The notes below the pieces were generated by a model. It saw only the letters and a list, made by a program, of their open reading frames with translations, ran no database searches and was not told the origin of the DNA. Below, in pieces: positions 23,849 to 32,670 of a stretch of 64,000 bases of DNA. The first letter of the stretch is position 1; every line of letters starts with the position of its first letter. Position numbers and translations under genes: made by a program. The DNA is from Streptomyces werraensis (lineage in GTDB: Bacteria > Actinomycetota > Actinomycetes > Streptomycetales > Streptomycetaceae). The stretch spans positions 200,117-264,116 of the forward strand of contig BNBX01000005.1 in the NCBI GenBank assembly GCA_014656175.1, in the 5' to 3' direction.

Positions 23849-24601
23849 TCAGTGGGCGACGGCGCGTGCCATGGATCCGCGGCGTGGTTGCGCCGGAACG
23901 CCGCGGGCGGGCTCCGGTGCGCCCCTGCCGCCGGGGGCCTGCCGGCCCGCCGGTGCGGGACTGCGGCGCGGCTGGGCCGCGACGCCGTTCTGGACGTCCA
24001 TCACCGCGTGTGCGACGAGTCCGCCCATCGGGTCGTGCCGGATCAGGTCCCGCAACCGGGAGCGCGAGGACCGGCCCTCGTTCCCCGGGTACAGGTGCTT
24101 GCCGAGGCCGACCGCGTGCGCCAGCGCGGCGAGCGCCGCGGTCCGCGGGTCCGGCGGGACGCCGGTGCGGATCGCGGAGTCCAGCCGGGCCCTGATCTCC
24201 CGGCTGATCTCGGTGTCCGTCGCCTGGTACCGGGTCGTCGGCAGCACCCCGCACATCTGGCCGGCCACGGCGTGCACCATGCCGCAGCGCTCCAGATGCG
24301 AGAGGTAGGTCTGGCGGAGCCCGAGACGCGGCCCGCCGATCCAGTGGACCGCCCGTACCGGAGCGCCGCGCCTTCGCAGCAACTCCAGTGCGCAGTCCAG
24401 TGTTGGGTCTCCAGTCGGCCGTGGCACCACCACGGCGATACGATCCCCGTCTGGGGCTATCCGTCCGGCCAGCGCCAGCTCCACTAGCTGTGCTCCGGCC
24501 AGACCGAGGTCGAGCGACTGCGGCTGTGCAGTGGTACCCGTGGCCGGGTCCAGTGCCAGCAGCAGAAGCTCCTCCGGAAGTGTTCTGCGGCTCCTGCCCA
24601 T
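23849..24601 (-). CDS. GPP34 (GOLPH3/VPS74-like) family protein
   Basis: A 250-residue protein of the GPP34 family, homologous to the Golgi phosphoinositide-binding protein GOLPH3/VPS74. It opens with LPEELLLLALDPATGTTAQP and LDLGLAGAQLVELALAGRIA, the conserved helical repeats of the fold, and has LGLRQTYLSHLERCGMVHAV and GLGKHLYPGNEGRSSRSRL further on. The last 40 residues are Pro/Arg/Ala-rich and unstructured. The ATG at 24601 has a GGGGAGG site. Streptomyces carry many paralogues; one idea is binding to acidic membrane lipid head groups, but bacterial function is unknown. Confidence 0.86.
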   Translation of the reverse strand: MGRSRRTLPEELLLLALDPATGTTAQPQSLDLGLAGAQLVELALAGRIAPDGDRIAVVVPRPTGDPTLDCALELLRRRGAPVRAVHWIGGPRLGLRQTYLSHLERCGMVHAVAGQMCGVLPTTRYQATDTEISREIRARLDSAIRTGVPPDPRTAALAALAHAVGLGKHLYPGNEGRSSRSRLRDLIRHDPMGGLVAHAVMDVQNGVAAQPRRSPAPAGRQAPGGRGAPEPARGVPAQPRRGSMARAVAH

Positions 24602-24839
24602 CCATGCCTCCCCGCGTGGATGAATGACAGGGTGACCCCTCTCACATTGGTCTGTCGAGGGTGCGTGACCGGTTCGTAGTGGAACCGGTAGGTATGTCGT
24701 TCTCGTCTACCGCGTGGGGTAAGCCCGCACACAGGACACTGGTACATGGTTCGGACAGCGCTTCGGAGCGGTGTCACGGGCGGGCGGTTCACGGTTCGGT
24801 TGGCGCACGCGGGGCGTGCGGCGCATGGAGGAGGCATCG

Positions 24840-27446
24840 GTGGCGGGCGAGTCCCCCGACAGGTCGAAGCAGCGCGAGTCGTCGGCAGAACAGACGTCGG
24901 GGAGCGCCGGGCCGGTTCCCGAGAAGCAGGATCCCCGCCTCGCGGTCGCCCGCGGGGAGGGCGACTCCGGGAGCAGCCGCAAGGCCGACACGGCCACGCG
25001 GGTGCTGTCGGTGCCGCAGGCCGCCAAGGGCCCCGATGCGGATGCCGAGGCCGGCGACGACGTCGATGCCGAGGGGCGTGGCGAGGGCGCGGGGGACGGC
25101 GGCGGACGTCTGCGGGAGGCCGTCGCGGCGTGGGTGCGGACGGCCGAGCCGAAGTCCGGGGACGCCGCGGAGGGCTCCTCGGACGCCTCCGGCGTCGACG
25201 GGGACGCGGAGGGCGTCGAGCCCGCCGCGAGCGACGAGAGCCCCCGTGAGGGCGGTCCCGCCGGTGAGGACGGGCGTCCGTCCGGTGGCGTGACCGAGGA
25301 CGCCGCCCCGTCCGGTGACGCCGCCGCCGAGGACGACGACCAGGGCGACGGCCCGGAGGGCGACGCGCCGAAGGGCGAGGCGTCGAAGGGCGAGGCGCCG
25401 AAGGGCGCGACCTCCGAGGACGCGGACGCCGAGAACGAAGCCGGCGAGGCCGAAGCTGCCGCAGCCGCCGCGGACAAGGCCGGCGAGGGCAAGGAAGCTG
25501 CGTCCGAGGCCGGCGAGGGCAAGGAAGCCGCGCGCGCGGCCGGTGACGAAGCTCGCGACGGCAGGGAAGCCACCGCCGAGGCCGGCGAGGGCAAGGGCGA
25601 CGGCAGGGGCAGCGACAAGACCGCCGCCGGTGTGGCAGCCGGTGACGGTGAGGCCGACGCCAAGGGGACCCACAAGGCCGGCGACGCCGGGACCGACGGT
25701 GGCGAGGTCGACGCCAAGGCCGGCGAGGCTGCGGCGGCCGAGGCCGACGCCGGCGAGAGCACCGCCCAGGACGCCGACGGCACCACCGGCGGCGGCAAGG
25801 GCACCGACGAGACCGGCGACGCCGGTCCCGACGGTGGCAAACCCGGCTCCGAGACCCTCGACGCCGACCGCGACGAGGACGGCCGCACCGGCGACGACGC
25901 CCCCGTCGATCAGCCCACCGCCGTGTTCCGGGCGCCCCGGCCCGCCGGGCCGGCCGTCGACCAGCCGACCACCATGCTCAAGCTGGGCGACGCCGCCGCG
26001 CGTACGGGCGCCGGTGCCGGCGAGGCCGAGCGGACCAGCAAGTTCGTCGCGCTGAAGCCCGACCCCGCCATAGGGGCCCCGCGCCAGGGCGGTCCCGCGC
26101 CGGCCGAGTCCACGACGTTCCTGCCGCAGGTCGGCCCGGAGCGGACGACGCAGCAGCCGTTGCCGCCGAAGCCGCCGCTGGACCTGCTGGCCGAGCTGAC
26201 CAACACCCCGCCGCCCCCGCAGACCCCGCTGCGGACGGCCGTGCGGCGGATCAAGATCTGGACGCCGCTGGTGATCCTGCTGCTGATCGTCTTCGCGATC
26301 GTGCAGAACGTCCGGCCGCTGCCCGCCCCCACCCTGGCGCTCACCGCGGACGACACCCACACCTTCGACGGTGACCCGGTGAAGCTGCCCTGGCCGGGCG
26401 AGGGGCAGGGGTGGATGAGCGGCGACGGCATCGGCACGATGGACCACTTCGGTGAGCAGAAGCCGGTCGCCATCGGCTCGGTCGCCAAGACCATGACGGC
26501 GTACATCATCCTGCGCGAGCACCCGCTGAAGCCCGGTGAGGAAGGCCCGAAGATCGAGGTCGACGCGAAGGCGGAGGAGGAGGGCGGCTACGACAAGGAC
26601 GGCGAGTCCACGCTCAACACCGTCAAGGCCGGTGACTTCCTCACCGAGAAGCAGGCGCTGTCGGCCGTCATGATCCCCTCCGCGAACAACATCGCGCGTC
26701 TGCTGGCGCGTTGGGACGCGGGCTCCGAGGAGGCGTTCGTCAAGAAGATGAACGACACCGCCAAGGAGCTCGGGATGACCAACACGACGTACACCGACCC
26801 CTCGGGGCTGAAGGAGACCACCGTCTCCACCGCCGAGGACCAGACGAAGCTCGGCATCGCGGCCATGAGGAACCCGGCCATGGTGGCCATCACCAGCGCG
26901 GCCAGCTGGACGGACCCGAGCGGGCAGTACTGGAGCAACTACAACGAGCTGCCCTACACGATGGGCGCGATCGGCATCAAGACCGGCTCCACCACCAAGG
27001 CCGGCGGCAACCTGCTCTTCGCCGCCCGCAAGAAGGTGGGCGGCCAGGAGGTCACCGTCGTCGGCGCGATCCTCGGCCAGCACAAGGGCCCGTCGATCCT
27101 GGACACGGTCAACGAGGTCAGCAAGCCCGCGCTGCGCGCCGCCCAGGACGCGCTGACCTCGGCGGACATCCTGAGGAAGGGCACGGTCGTCGGGTACGTG
27201 GACGACGGTCTCGGCGGCCGTACGCCCGTCGCCGTCACCGAGGACGTCAAGGCCGTCGGCTGGGCGGGGCTCGAGGTGAAGCTGACGTTCGCCGGGACGG
27301 AGCTGCCGCACACGGCGAAGGCCGGGACGAAGGTCGGCACGCTCACCGTGGGCGACGGCGAGAACGGGGCCGTCAAGGTGCCGGTCGCGCTGAAGGCGGA
27401 CCTCGTGGAGCCCGGCTTCACGGACAGGCTGACCCGCGTCGCCTGA
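24840..27446 (+). CDS. D-alanyl-D-alanine carboxypeptidase with long disordered cytoplasmic N-terminus
   Basis: An 868-residue penicillin-binding protein 5-like serine peptidase that trims pentapeptide stems of peptidoglycan. The catalytic domain lies outside the membrane: SVAK (547-550) with Ser547, SAN (614-616) and KTG (714-716) are the three S11-family motifs. A single membrane helix at about 474-492 (WTPLVILLLIVFAIVQNV) precedes it. Everything before is a 470-residue acidic, Ala/Gly/Glu/Asp/Lys-rich region with repeated AGEGKEA-like and DAGTDGG-like units, almost certainly disordered and cytoplasmic, including two VDQPT(A/T) motifs. The start is set by GGAGGAGG at 24827-24834 before the GTG at 24840. 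The N-terminus may be a site of kinase control, but that is inference. Confidence 0.88.
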   Translation: MAGESPDRSKQRESSAEQTSGSAGPVPEKQDPRLAVARGEGDSGSSRKADTATRVLSVPQAAKGPDADAEAGDDVDAEGRGEGAGDGGGRLREAVAAWVRTAEPKSGDAAEGSSDASGVDGDAEGVEPAASDESPREGGPAGEDGRPSGGVTEDAAPSGDAAAEDDDQGDGPEGDAPKGEASKGEAPKGATSEDADAENEAGEAEAAAAAADKAGEGKEAASEAGEGKEAARAAGDEARDGREATAEAGEGKGDGRGSDKTAAGVAAGDGEADAKGTHKAGDAGTDGGEVDAKAGEAAAAEADAGESTAQDADGTTGGGKGTDETGDAGPDGGKPGSETLDADRDEDGRTGDDAPVDQPTAVFRAPRPAGPAVDQPTTMLKLGDAAARTGAGAGEAERTSKFVALKPDPAIGAPRQGGPAPAESTTFLPQVGPERTTQQPLPPKPPLDLLAELTNTPPPPQTPLRTAVRRIKIWTPLVILLLIVFAIVQNVRPLPAPTLALTADDTHTFDGDPVKLPWPGEGQGWMSGDGIGTMDHFGEQKPVAIGSVAKTMTAYIILREHPLKPGEEGPKIEVDAKAEEEGGYDKDGESTLNTVKAGDFLTEKQALSAVMIPSANNIARLLARWDAGSEEAFVKKMNDTAKELGMTNTTYTDPSGLKETTVSTAEDQTKLGIAAMRNPAMVAITSAASWTDPSGQYWSNYNELPYTMGAIGIKTGSTTKAGGNLLFAARKKVGGQEVTVVGAILGQHKGPSILDTVNEVSKPALRAAQDALTSADILRKGTVVGYVDDGLGGRTPVAVTEDVKAVGWAGLEVKLTFAGTELPHTAKAGTKVGTLTVGDGENGAVKVPVALKADLVEPGFTDRLTRVA

Positions 27447-27579
27447 CCCGGCAGCGGATCGACGAGGGCCGCACCCCGCGGGCCGCCGCCCACCCGGGCG
27501 GACGGTCCGCGGGGTGCGTGCTAGCGTCACGAAACGGGCAGTGAACGGGCGATGAACGGGAACACGGGGAGTGCCGAAG

Positions 27580-29481
27580 GTGGCGACAGCGGAGCCGACA
27601 CGCGCCGACGACGCGCACCCGGGCCCGGGAGCCGGCCCGCGAATACCCGCCTCGGAGCAGGAACCCGAGCGCGCTCCCGAAGGCACGCCGGACGGGGACG
27701 CCCCTCCCGGTGCTCCTCCGGGGGGTGACCCCCCGGGCCGGAGCGGACGGACGAAGGCCGCCGTCCTCGCCGTGCGCGCCCGCATGCTGCGCCACCCCGT
27801 GCTGTCGGTCACCGCGCTGTCCGGGCTGCTGCACGTCGTCTGGTTCTTCACCTTCGCGAACAGCGGCGGCGACCTCGCCGCGCAGGACGCGTGGGCCGAG
27901 TTCGTGGGCCGGCACCCCGACTCCGCGTACAACCTCGCCTGGTACGGCGGCATGCACCCGGTGTCGTACAGCGTGGTGTCGCCGTATCTCATGTCGCTGC
28001 TCGGCGTGCGGACCACCATGATGATCGCCGGCACGGTGACGGCGGGTCTGCTCACGCTGGTGCTGATGCGCAGCCGGTCCGTGCGCAATCCCCTGTGGGC
28101 CGCGCTCGCGGGCGTCTTCGCGCTGCTGTGCAACGCCGCGTCCGGCCGGGTGACGTACGGGCTGGGCACGATGTTCGGGCTCGGCGCGGTCGCGGTCGTC
28201 TTCTGCTGGCCGTACCGGTGGCGGTACAAGCGGTGGGCGAAGGCGCTGTGCGCGGCCCCGCTGGCGGCGCTCGCGACGATGGCCTCGCCGGTCGCGGGCC
28301 TGTTCGTGGGCCTGGTGGCGGTGGCGCTGTTCCTGCAGAAGCGCCGGCCGGGGGCCTGGGCGCTGGGGCTCGCGCCCAGCGCGGTGGTCGCGGTGTCGGC
28401 GTGGCTGTTCCCGTTCTCCGGCACGCAGCCGATGGGCTTCGGCTCGGTCGTCCTGCCGTTCGTGTACTCGGTGCTGGTGTACGTCCTCGTGCCGAAGGAC
28501 TGGAAGACGGTCCGGATCACGGCGGCGGTCTACGGGCTCGGGGTGCTGCTGGTCTGGCTGATCAGCTCCCAGATCGGGTCGAACATGACCCGGCTCGCGA
28601 TGCTGTTCGGCGGTGTGGTGCTGGTGGCGGCGCTGCCGTTCGCCGAGCCCCGGTCCCGCAGGTGGTACGCGCTGGTCGTCGCCGTGGTCGGCTTCACCTG
28701 CTGGATCGGCGTGAAGTCGGTGAACGACGTGGTGAACACGACGCCGGCCGCGTCCTGGGCGCGCGAGCTGGCGCCGCTGGTGAACGAGCTCCAGGAGGTC
28801 GGCGCCGAGCGGGGCCGGGTGGAGGTCGTCCCGGCCCGCTCTCACCGCGAGGCGTCCGCGCTGGCGCCGTACGTGAACCTGGCGCGCGGCTGGAACCGTC
28901 AGGCCGACATGGAGCGCAACCCGCTCTTCTACGACGACACCCTCAACGCGGCCAACTACCACGAGTGGCTGAAGCGCTGGGGCGTGCACTACGTGGTGCT
29001 GCCGAAGGACGAGCCAGACGGTGACGGCGGCCAGCGCGAGCGGGAGCTGGTGCAGCGCGGGCTGCCGTATCTGAAGCAGGTCTGGGGCGACGCGAACTGG
29101 CAGCTGTTCGAGGTGCAGGCGCCGACCCCGCTGGCGGAGCCCCACACGGTCGTGGAGCGCGCCGAGCAGGGTGAGTGGACGCTGCGGGTGGAGAAGCCGG
29201 GCCGGATCCTGATCCGCGTGCCGTACTCGCCGTGGCTGGGTCTGGTCGACGCCGAGGGCAAGGCGCTGGACCCGCCGCAGGAGACGGAGGAGTCCGAGAA
29301 CCGTCCCGACGGCGAGCCGAAGACGTTCGAGAACGTGCACGGCTGCCTGATGGAGACGGAGGAGGACGCCAACGGCGACCAGTGGACGGTGCTGCTGGCC
29401 CCCGAGGCGGGGACGTACCGGCTGGCGGCGCCGTACAAGTGGGGTGAGCGGGGGACGCCGTGCCCCGAGGAGCTGCGCTGA
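27580..29481 (+). CDS. Polytopic membrane protein with extracytoplasmic C-terminus, GT-C-like
   Basis: A 633-residue membrane protein. After a Pro/Gly/Glu-rich start there are about ten hydrophobic segments between residues 65 and 385 (for example VTALSGLLHVVWFFTFANS, WALGLAPSAVVAVSAWLFPF, and TAAVYGLGVLLVWLISSQIG), then a soluble C-terminal region of about 240 residues. An aspartate-bearing loop after the first helix (NSGGDLAAQDAWAEFVGRHP) and the overall form recall GT-C glycosyltransferases or related cell-wall polymer proteins. I cannot name the reaction. A GTG at 27571 is also in frame, but the ribosome site GGGGAG (27567-27572) fits the GTG at 27580. It is 133 bases downstream of the carboxypeptidase gene and ends at a strong terminator, so envelope function is likely. 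Confidence 0.7.
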   Translation: MATAEPTRADDAHPGPGAGPRIPASEQEPERAPEGTPDGDAPPGAPPGGDPPGRSGRTKAAVLAVRARMLRHPVLSVTALSGLLHVVWFFTFANSGGDLAAQDAWAEFVGRHPDSAYNLAWYGGMHPVSYSVVSPYLMSLLGVRTTMMIAGTVTAGLLTLVLMRSRSVRNPLWAALAGVFALLCNAASGRVTYGLGTMFGLGAVAVVFCWPYRWRYKRWAKALCAAPLAALATMASPVAGLFVGLVAVALFLQKRRPGAWALGLAPSAVVAVSAWLFPFSGTQPMGFGSVVLPFVYSVLVYVLVPKDWKTVRITAAVYGLGVLLVWLISSQIGSNMTRLAMLFGGVVLVAALPFAEPRSRRWYALVVAVVGFTCWIGVKSVNDVVNTTPAASWARELAPLVNELQEVGAERGRVEVVPARSHREASALAPYVNLARGWNRQADMERNPLFYDDTLNAANYHEWLKRWGVHYVVLPKDEPDGDGGQRERELVQRGLPYLKQVWGDANWQLFEVQAPTPLAEPHTVVERAEQGEWTLRVEKPGRILIRVPYSPWLGLVDAEGKALDPPQETEESENRPDGEPKTFENVHGCLMETEEDANGDQWTVLLAPEAGTYRLAAPYKWGERGTPCPEELR

Positions 29482-29486
29482 GGCAG

Positions 29487-29510
29487 GCCCCGGGGAGGGT
29501 TCCCCGGGGC
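29487..29510 (+). terminator. Hairpin terminator after membrane protein gene
   Basis: GCCCCGGGGA (29487-29496) pairs with TCCCCGGGGC (29501-29510) around a four-base loop and is followed by TTCTTCTT. It starts six bases after the stop codon, so it is a typical factor-independent terminator. Confidence 0.85.
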
Positions 29511-29721
29511 TTCTTCTTGCCCCCGCATCGTTCAGGTCAGTGAACAGAGGTCAACTTGTCGAACGTTTTTACCCTGTCTTGACCTTCCGTTTTCTTGTCG
29601 TGCTCCCGCCACAGCGCCCACGATGAGCGGGCACTTCGCACCCTTCCGATTTCCTGCCCCGCTCAGGCGAAGTGCCAACCAGCTGAGCGGTGTTCACAAG
29701 GCGGACCCTGGAAGGGGGGAC

Positions 29722-31275
29722 ATGAACGGTCTCGACTGGGCGGTGCTCATCGGCTACTTCGCCGTGATGGTCGCCATCGGTGTCTGGTCGCACAAGCGGG
29801 TGGACAACGTCAGCGACTTCTTCACCGCCGGCGGCAAGATGCCCTGGTGGCTCTCCGGGATCTCCCACCACATGTCGGGCTACAGCGCGGTGATGTTCAC
29901 CGGGTACGCCGGCATCGCCTACACCTACGGCGTCACCTCGTTCGTCACCTGGTCCTTCCCCATCGCCCTCGGCATCGCCATCGGCTCCAGGCTGTTCGCC
30001 CCGCGCATCAACCGGCTGCGCTCCAGGCTCCACGTGGCCTCGCCGCTGGAGTACCTCAAGAGCCGCTACGACCTGCGCACCCAGCAGGCGCTGGCCTGGT
30101 CCGGGATGCTGCTGAAGATCGTGGACGTGGGCGCCAAGTGGGCCGCCATCGCGACCCTGCTGTCGGTGTTCACCGGGGTCTCGCTGAACCAGGGCATCCT
30201 CATCACCGGCGCGGTCACCGCCGTCTACTGCACCATCGGCGGCCTGTGGGCGGACGCGCTGACGGAACTCGGCCAGTTCGTCATCCAGCTGCTGGCCGGC
30301 ATCGCGATGTTCGTCGCGGTCGTGCTGGAGCTCGGCGACCACGGCGGCTTCCTCGGCGCCTGGGACCAGCCGGAGCTGAAGGGCCACGGGGAGCCGCTGG
30401 TGGGGCCGTACGGCACGGTGTTCCTGCTGGCGTTCCTCTTCATCAAGCTCTTCGAGTACAACGGCGGAATGCTCAACCAGGCCCAGCGGTACATGGCCAC
30501 CTCCGACGCGCGGGAGGCGGCACGGTCCGCACGGCTGTCGGCGGTGCTGTGGCTGGTCTGGCCGCTGGTGCTGTTCTTCCCGATGTGGATGTCGCCCCTG
30601 CTGGTCGAGTCGCAGAAGGCGGACGGGTCCGACTCCTACGCCCTGATGACCGAGCAGCTGCTGCCGCACGGGCTGCTGGGGCTGGTCATCGTCGGGTTCT
30701 TCTCCCACACGATGGCCATGTGCTCCTCCGACGCCAACGCGATCGCGGCCGTGTTCACGCGGGACGTGGCGCCGGTGCTGTCCGCCCGGGCGCGGGCGTG
30801 GGGCGAGCGGTCGGGTCTTGTCGCGGCACGGGTCACGACCGTGGTGTTCCTGGGGCTGTCCATGGCGGTGGCCACGCAGGTCGACTCGCCGACGTTCAAG
30901 GACATCATCACCGTGGTGATCAAGTGGGTGGCCGGCCTGATGGGGCCGATCGCCATTCCGATGATGCTGGGGCTGTTGCGGCCCTTCCGGCGGTCCGGGC
31001 CTACGGCGGCGCTGACCAGCTGGGGGCTGGGGCTGGTGGCGTTCTGGCTGGTGAACTATCCGGTCAACTGGTCGGTGGAGGGCGGGGTGCCGTTGGAGTA
31101 CCAGGTGTCCGTTCCGCTGGCGGTTTCGCTGGTGCTCTATGTGGTGGTCGGGTTCGTGAAGCCGGAGGACACTCCGGGGAGGATGGCGATCATCGAGCGG
31201 GTCAACACGGACGACGACGACTCGGGTGCGTCGGCAGCGGTGCCGTCCCCTGCGGCGGTGCGGGACAGGACGTAG
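29722..31275 (+). CDS. Sodium:solute symporter (SSS family)
   Basis: A 517-residue transporter of the solute:sodium symporter family with about thirteen membrane helices. The first is VLIGYFAVMVAIGVWSHKRV followed by the conserved DFFTAGGKMPWWLSGISHHM segment; later LFIKLFEYNGGMLNQAQRYM and VGFFSHTMAMCSSDANAIAA match the core and sodium-site helix 8 of the family (serines near SSDANA). The C-terminus is a short Asp-rich tail. The ATG at 29722 has a GGGGGGA site. Substrate might be a sugar, myo-inositol, proline or a carboxylate; the family does not allow more from sequence alone. It is a single-gene unit. Confidence 0.9.
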   Translation: MNGLDWAVLIGYFAVMVAIGVWSHKRVDNVSDFFTAGGKMPWWLSGISHHMSGYSAVMFTGYAGIAYTYGVTSFVTWSFPIALGIAIGSRLFAPRINRLRSRLHVASPLEYLKSRYDLRTQQALAWSGMLLKIVDVGAKWAAIATLLSVFTGVSLNQGILITGAVTAVYCTIGGLWADALTELGQFVIQLLAGIAMFVAVVLELGDHGGFLGAWDQPELKGHGEPLVGPYGTVFLLAFLFIKLFEYNGGMLNQAQRYMATSDAREAARSARLSAVLWLVWPLVLFFPMWMSPLLVESQKADGSDSYALMTEQLLPHGLLGLVIVGFFSHTMAMCSSDANAIAAVFTRDVAPVLSARARAWGERSGLVAARVTTVVFLGLSMAVATQVDSPTFKDIITVVIKWVAGLMGPIAIPMMLGLLRPFRRSGPTAALTSWGLGLVAFWLVNYPVNWSVEGGVPLEYQVSVPLAVSLVLYVVVGFVKPEDTPGRMAIIERVNTDDDDSGASAAVPSPAAVRDRT

Positions 31276-31361
31276 TTCTCGCCCCCGCCGCCCCTTCCCG
31301 TTCCCGTCCACAAGGGGCGCTGCCCCTTCGACCCCGGACCTGCGGGTGGGTGGGTGGTTGC

Positions 31362-31407
31362 TCGCGCAGTTCCCCGTGCCCCTCGAGGGGCGCGGGGAAC
31401 TGCGCGA
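31362..31407. repeat. Dispersed Streptomyces intergenic hairpin, copy 1
   Basis: A 23-base arm (31362-31384) is complementary to 31385-31407 with one mismatch and no loop. The core GCGCAGTTCCCCG...GCCCCT and its inverse also occur at 59694-59763. This sequence recurs in intergenic regions of Streptomyces genomes as I remember them. It may act as a transcript-stabilising or terminator-like element. Confidence 0.75.
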
Positions 31408-31418
31408 AAACCCCCGGC

Positions 31419-32537
31419 TCAGGCGCCCCGCGGGTACCGCGAGAGCCAGGCCGGGGACGAGGTCGCCGGGGTGTGGAGGGCGGGACCCTGGGTCATCTCC
31501 ATCGCGAAGTCGTCGGCCAGTTCCAGGACAGTGGGGCGGCCCTCCAGTTCGGCCAGCCAGGCCGGCGGGAGGGCCGTCTCGCCGTGCAGGGCGCCCAGCA
31601 GACCGCCCGTCAATGCGCCGGCCGCCGCGCTGGGACCGCCGTGGTTCACGGCGAGGCACAGCCCGTGCCGTACGTCCTCCCCGACCAGCGCGCAGTACAC
31701 GGCGGCCGACAGCAGGCCCTCGGCGGTGGCGTTGCCGACCAGTTCCGCGACCCGCTCCGCTCCGGGCATCCCCTGCCGTACGGCGCCCAGCGCGCGCTGG
31801 AGGGCGTCCGTCACCGGCTGGTGGCCCGGCCGCGCGGCCAGCAGGGCGAGCGTGCGCTGCACCGCCGTGTCCAGGCTGTCGCCCCGGGCCACCGCGTGCA
31901 CCAGCACCGCGTACGCGCCCGCCGCGAGGCAGGCGACCGGGTGGCCGTGGGTCTGCGCCGCGCACTCCACGGCGAGCTGCGCCACCAGCTGCGGGTCCCA
32001 GCCGACCAGCAGCCCGAACGGCGCCGACCGGGCCGCCGCCTCGGGGCCGGCCTCGCCGGGGTTCTTGGGCGCGTCCAGCGTGCCCATCGTCGCGTCGCCC
32101 AAGCCGAGGAGCAGGCTGCGGGCGGGGGCGCGGCGGGCGTACAGCCACTCCTCACGGGCCAGCCAGCCGTCCTCCCTGCGCCGCTCGTCCGGGCCCCAGT
32201 CCCGCTGCGTGGTGGCCCAGCGCAGATACGCCCGGTGCAGATCGGTCGGCGGGTGCCAGGCGCCGGTGTCGCGCCGCACCTGGGCGCGGATCAGGCCGTC
32301 CACGGTGAAGAGGGTGAGCTGGGTGTGGTGGGTGACGGCGCCGCGCCGGCCGTAGGCGGGGGCGAGGTCGGTCAGGCCCTCCGCGCCGTGGGTCCGGCGG
32401 ATCGTGTCGAGGTCCAGGGTGTCCACGGGCGCGCCCAGCGCGTCGCCGACGGCCACGCCGAGCAGCGTGCCGCGCACCCGGCTGCGGAAATCCTGCTGCT
32501 CACGGCGCCCCCACACGGGCCCGGCAGTACCAGCCAC
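31419..32537 (-). CDS. ADP-ribosylglycohydrolase-fold protein lacking metal ligands
   Basis: A 372-residue protein of the ADP-ribosylglycohydrolase (DraG/ARH) fold. Fold landmarks are RSRVRGTLLGVAVGDALGAP (19-36), THHTQLTLFTVDGLIRAQV (69-87) and VNHGGPSAAAGALTGGLLGA (297-316). Active members have TDDT and HGGDSD, whose aspartates bind two magnesium ions. Here they read T69-H70-H71-T72 and G300-G301-P302-S303-A304, so the metal site is gone. The chosen GTG at 32537 has a GGGGAGG site; the frame extends 14 codons further. It is probably not a hydrolase but may bind ADP-ribose or a modified protein. It lies 133 bases downstream of a STAND-like ATPase on the same strand. Confidence 0.85.
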   Translation of the reverse strand: MAGTAGPVWGRREQQDFRSRVRGTLLGVAVGDALGAPVDTLDLDTIRRTHGAEGLTDLAPAYGRRGAVTHHTQLTLFTVDGLIRAQVRRDTGAWHPPTDLHRAYLRWATTQRDWGPDERRREDGWLAREEWLYARRAPARSLLLGLGDATMGTLDAPKNPGEAGPEAAARSAPFGLLVGWDPQLVAQLAVECAAQTHGHPVACLAAGAYAVLVHAVARGDSLDTAVQRTLALLAARPGHQPVTDALQRALGAVRQGMPGAERVAELVGNATAEGLLSAAVYCALVGEDVRHGLCLAVNHGGPSAAAGALTGGLLGALHGETALPPAWLAELEGRPTVLELADDFAMEMTQGPALHTPATSSPAWLSRYPRGA

Positions 32538-32670
32538 CAAGACCTCCCCGGGACCGTCCGTACGTACGACGCCCAGCACTGTAATCGAACGGGGACGGTG
32601 GGCCGCGAGGCCCGATCGCCTTCCCGATCGCTCCAGGAGTGTGACCCGAGCGGCCGGGAGTCGCCCGTTC

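Noticed and set aside
24789..28520. A 1243-residue minus-strand frame opposite the carboxypeptidase
   Set aside because: The plus-strand genes have clear catalytic motifs and ribosome sites; this frame is a shadow.
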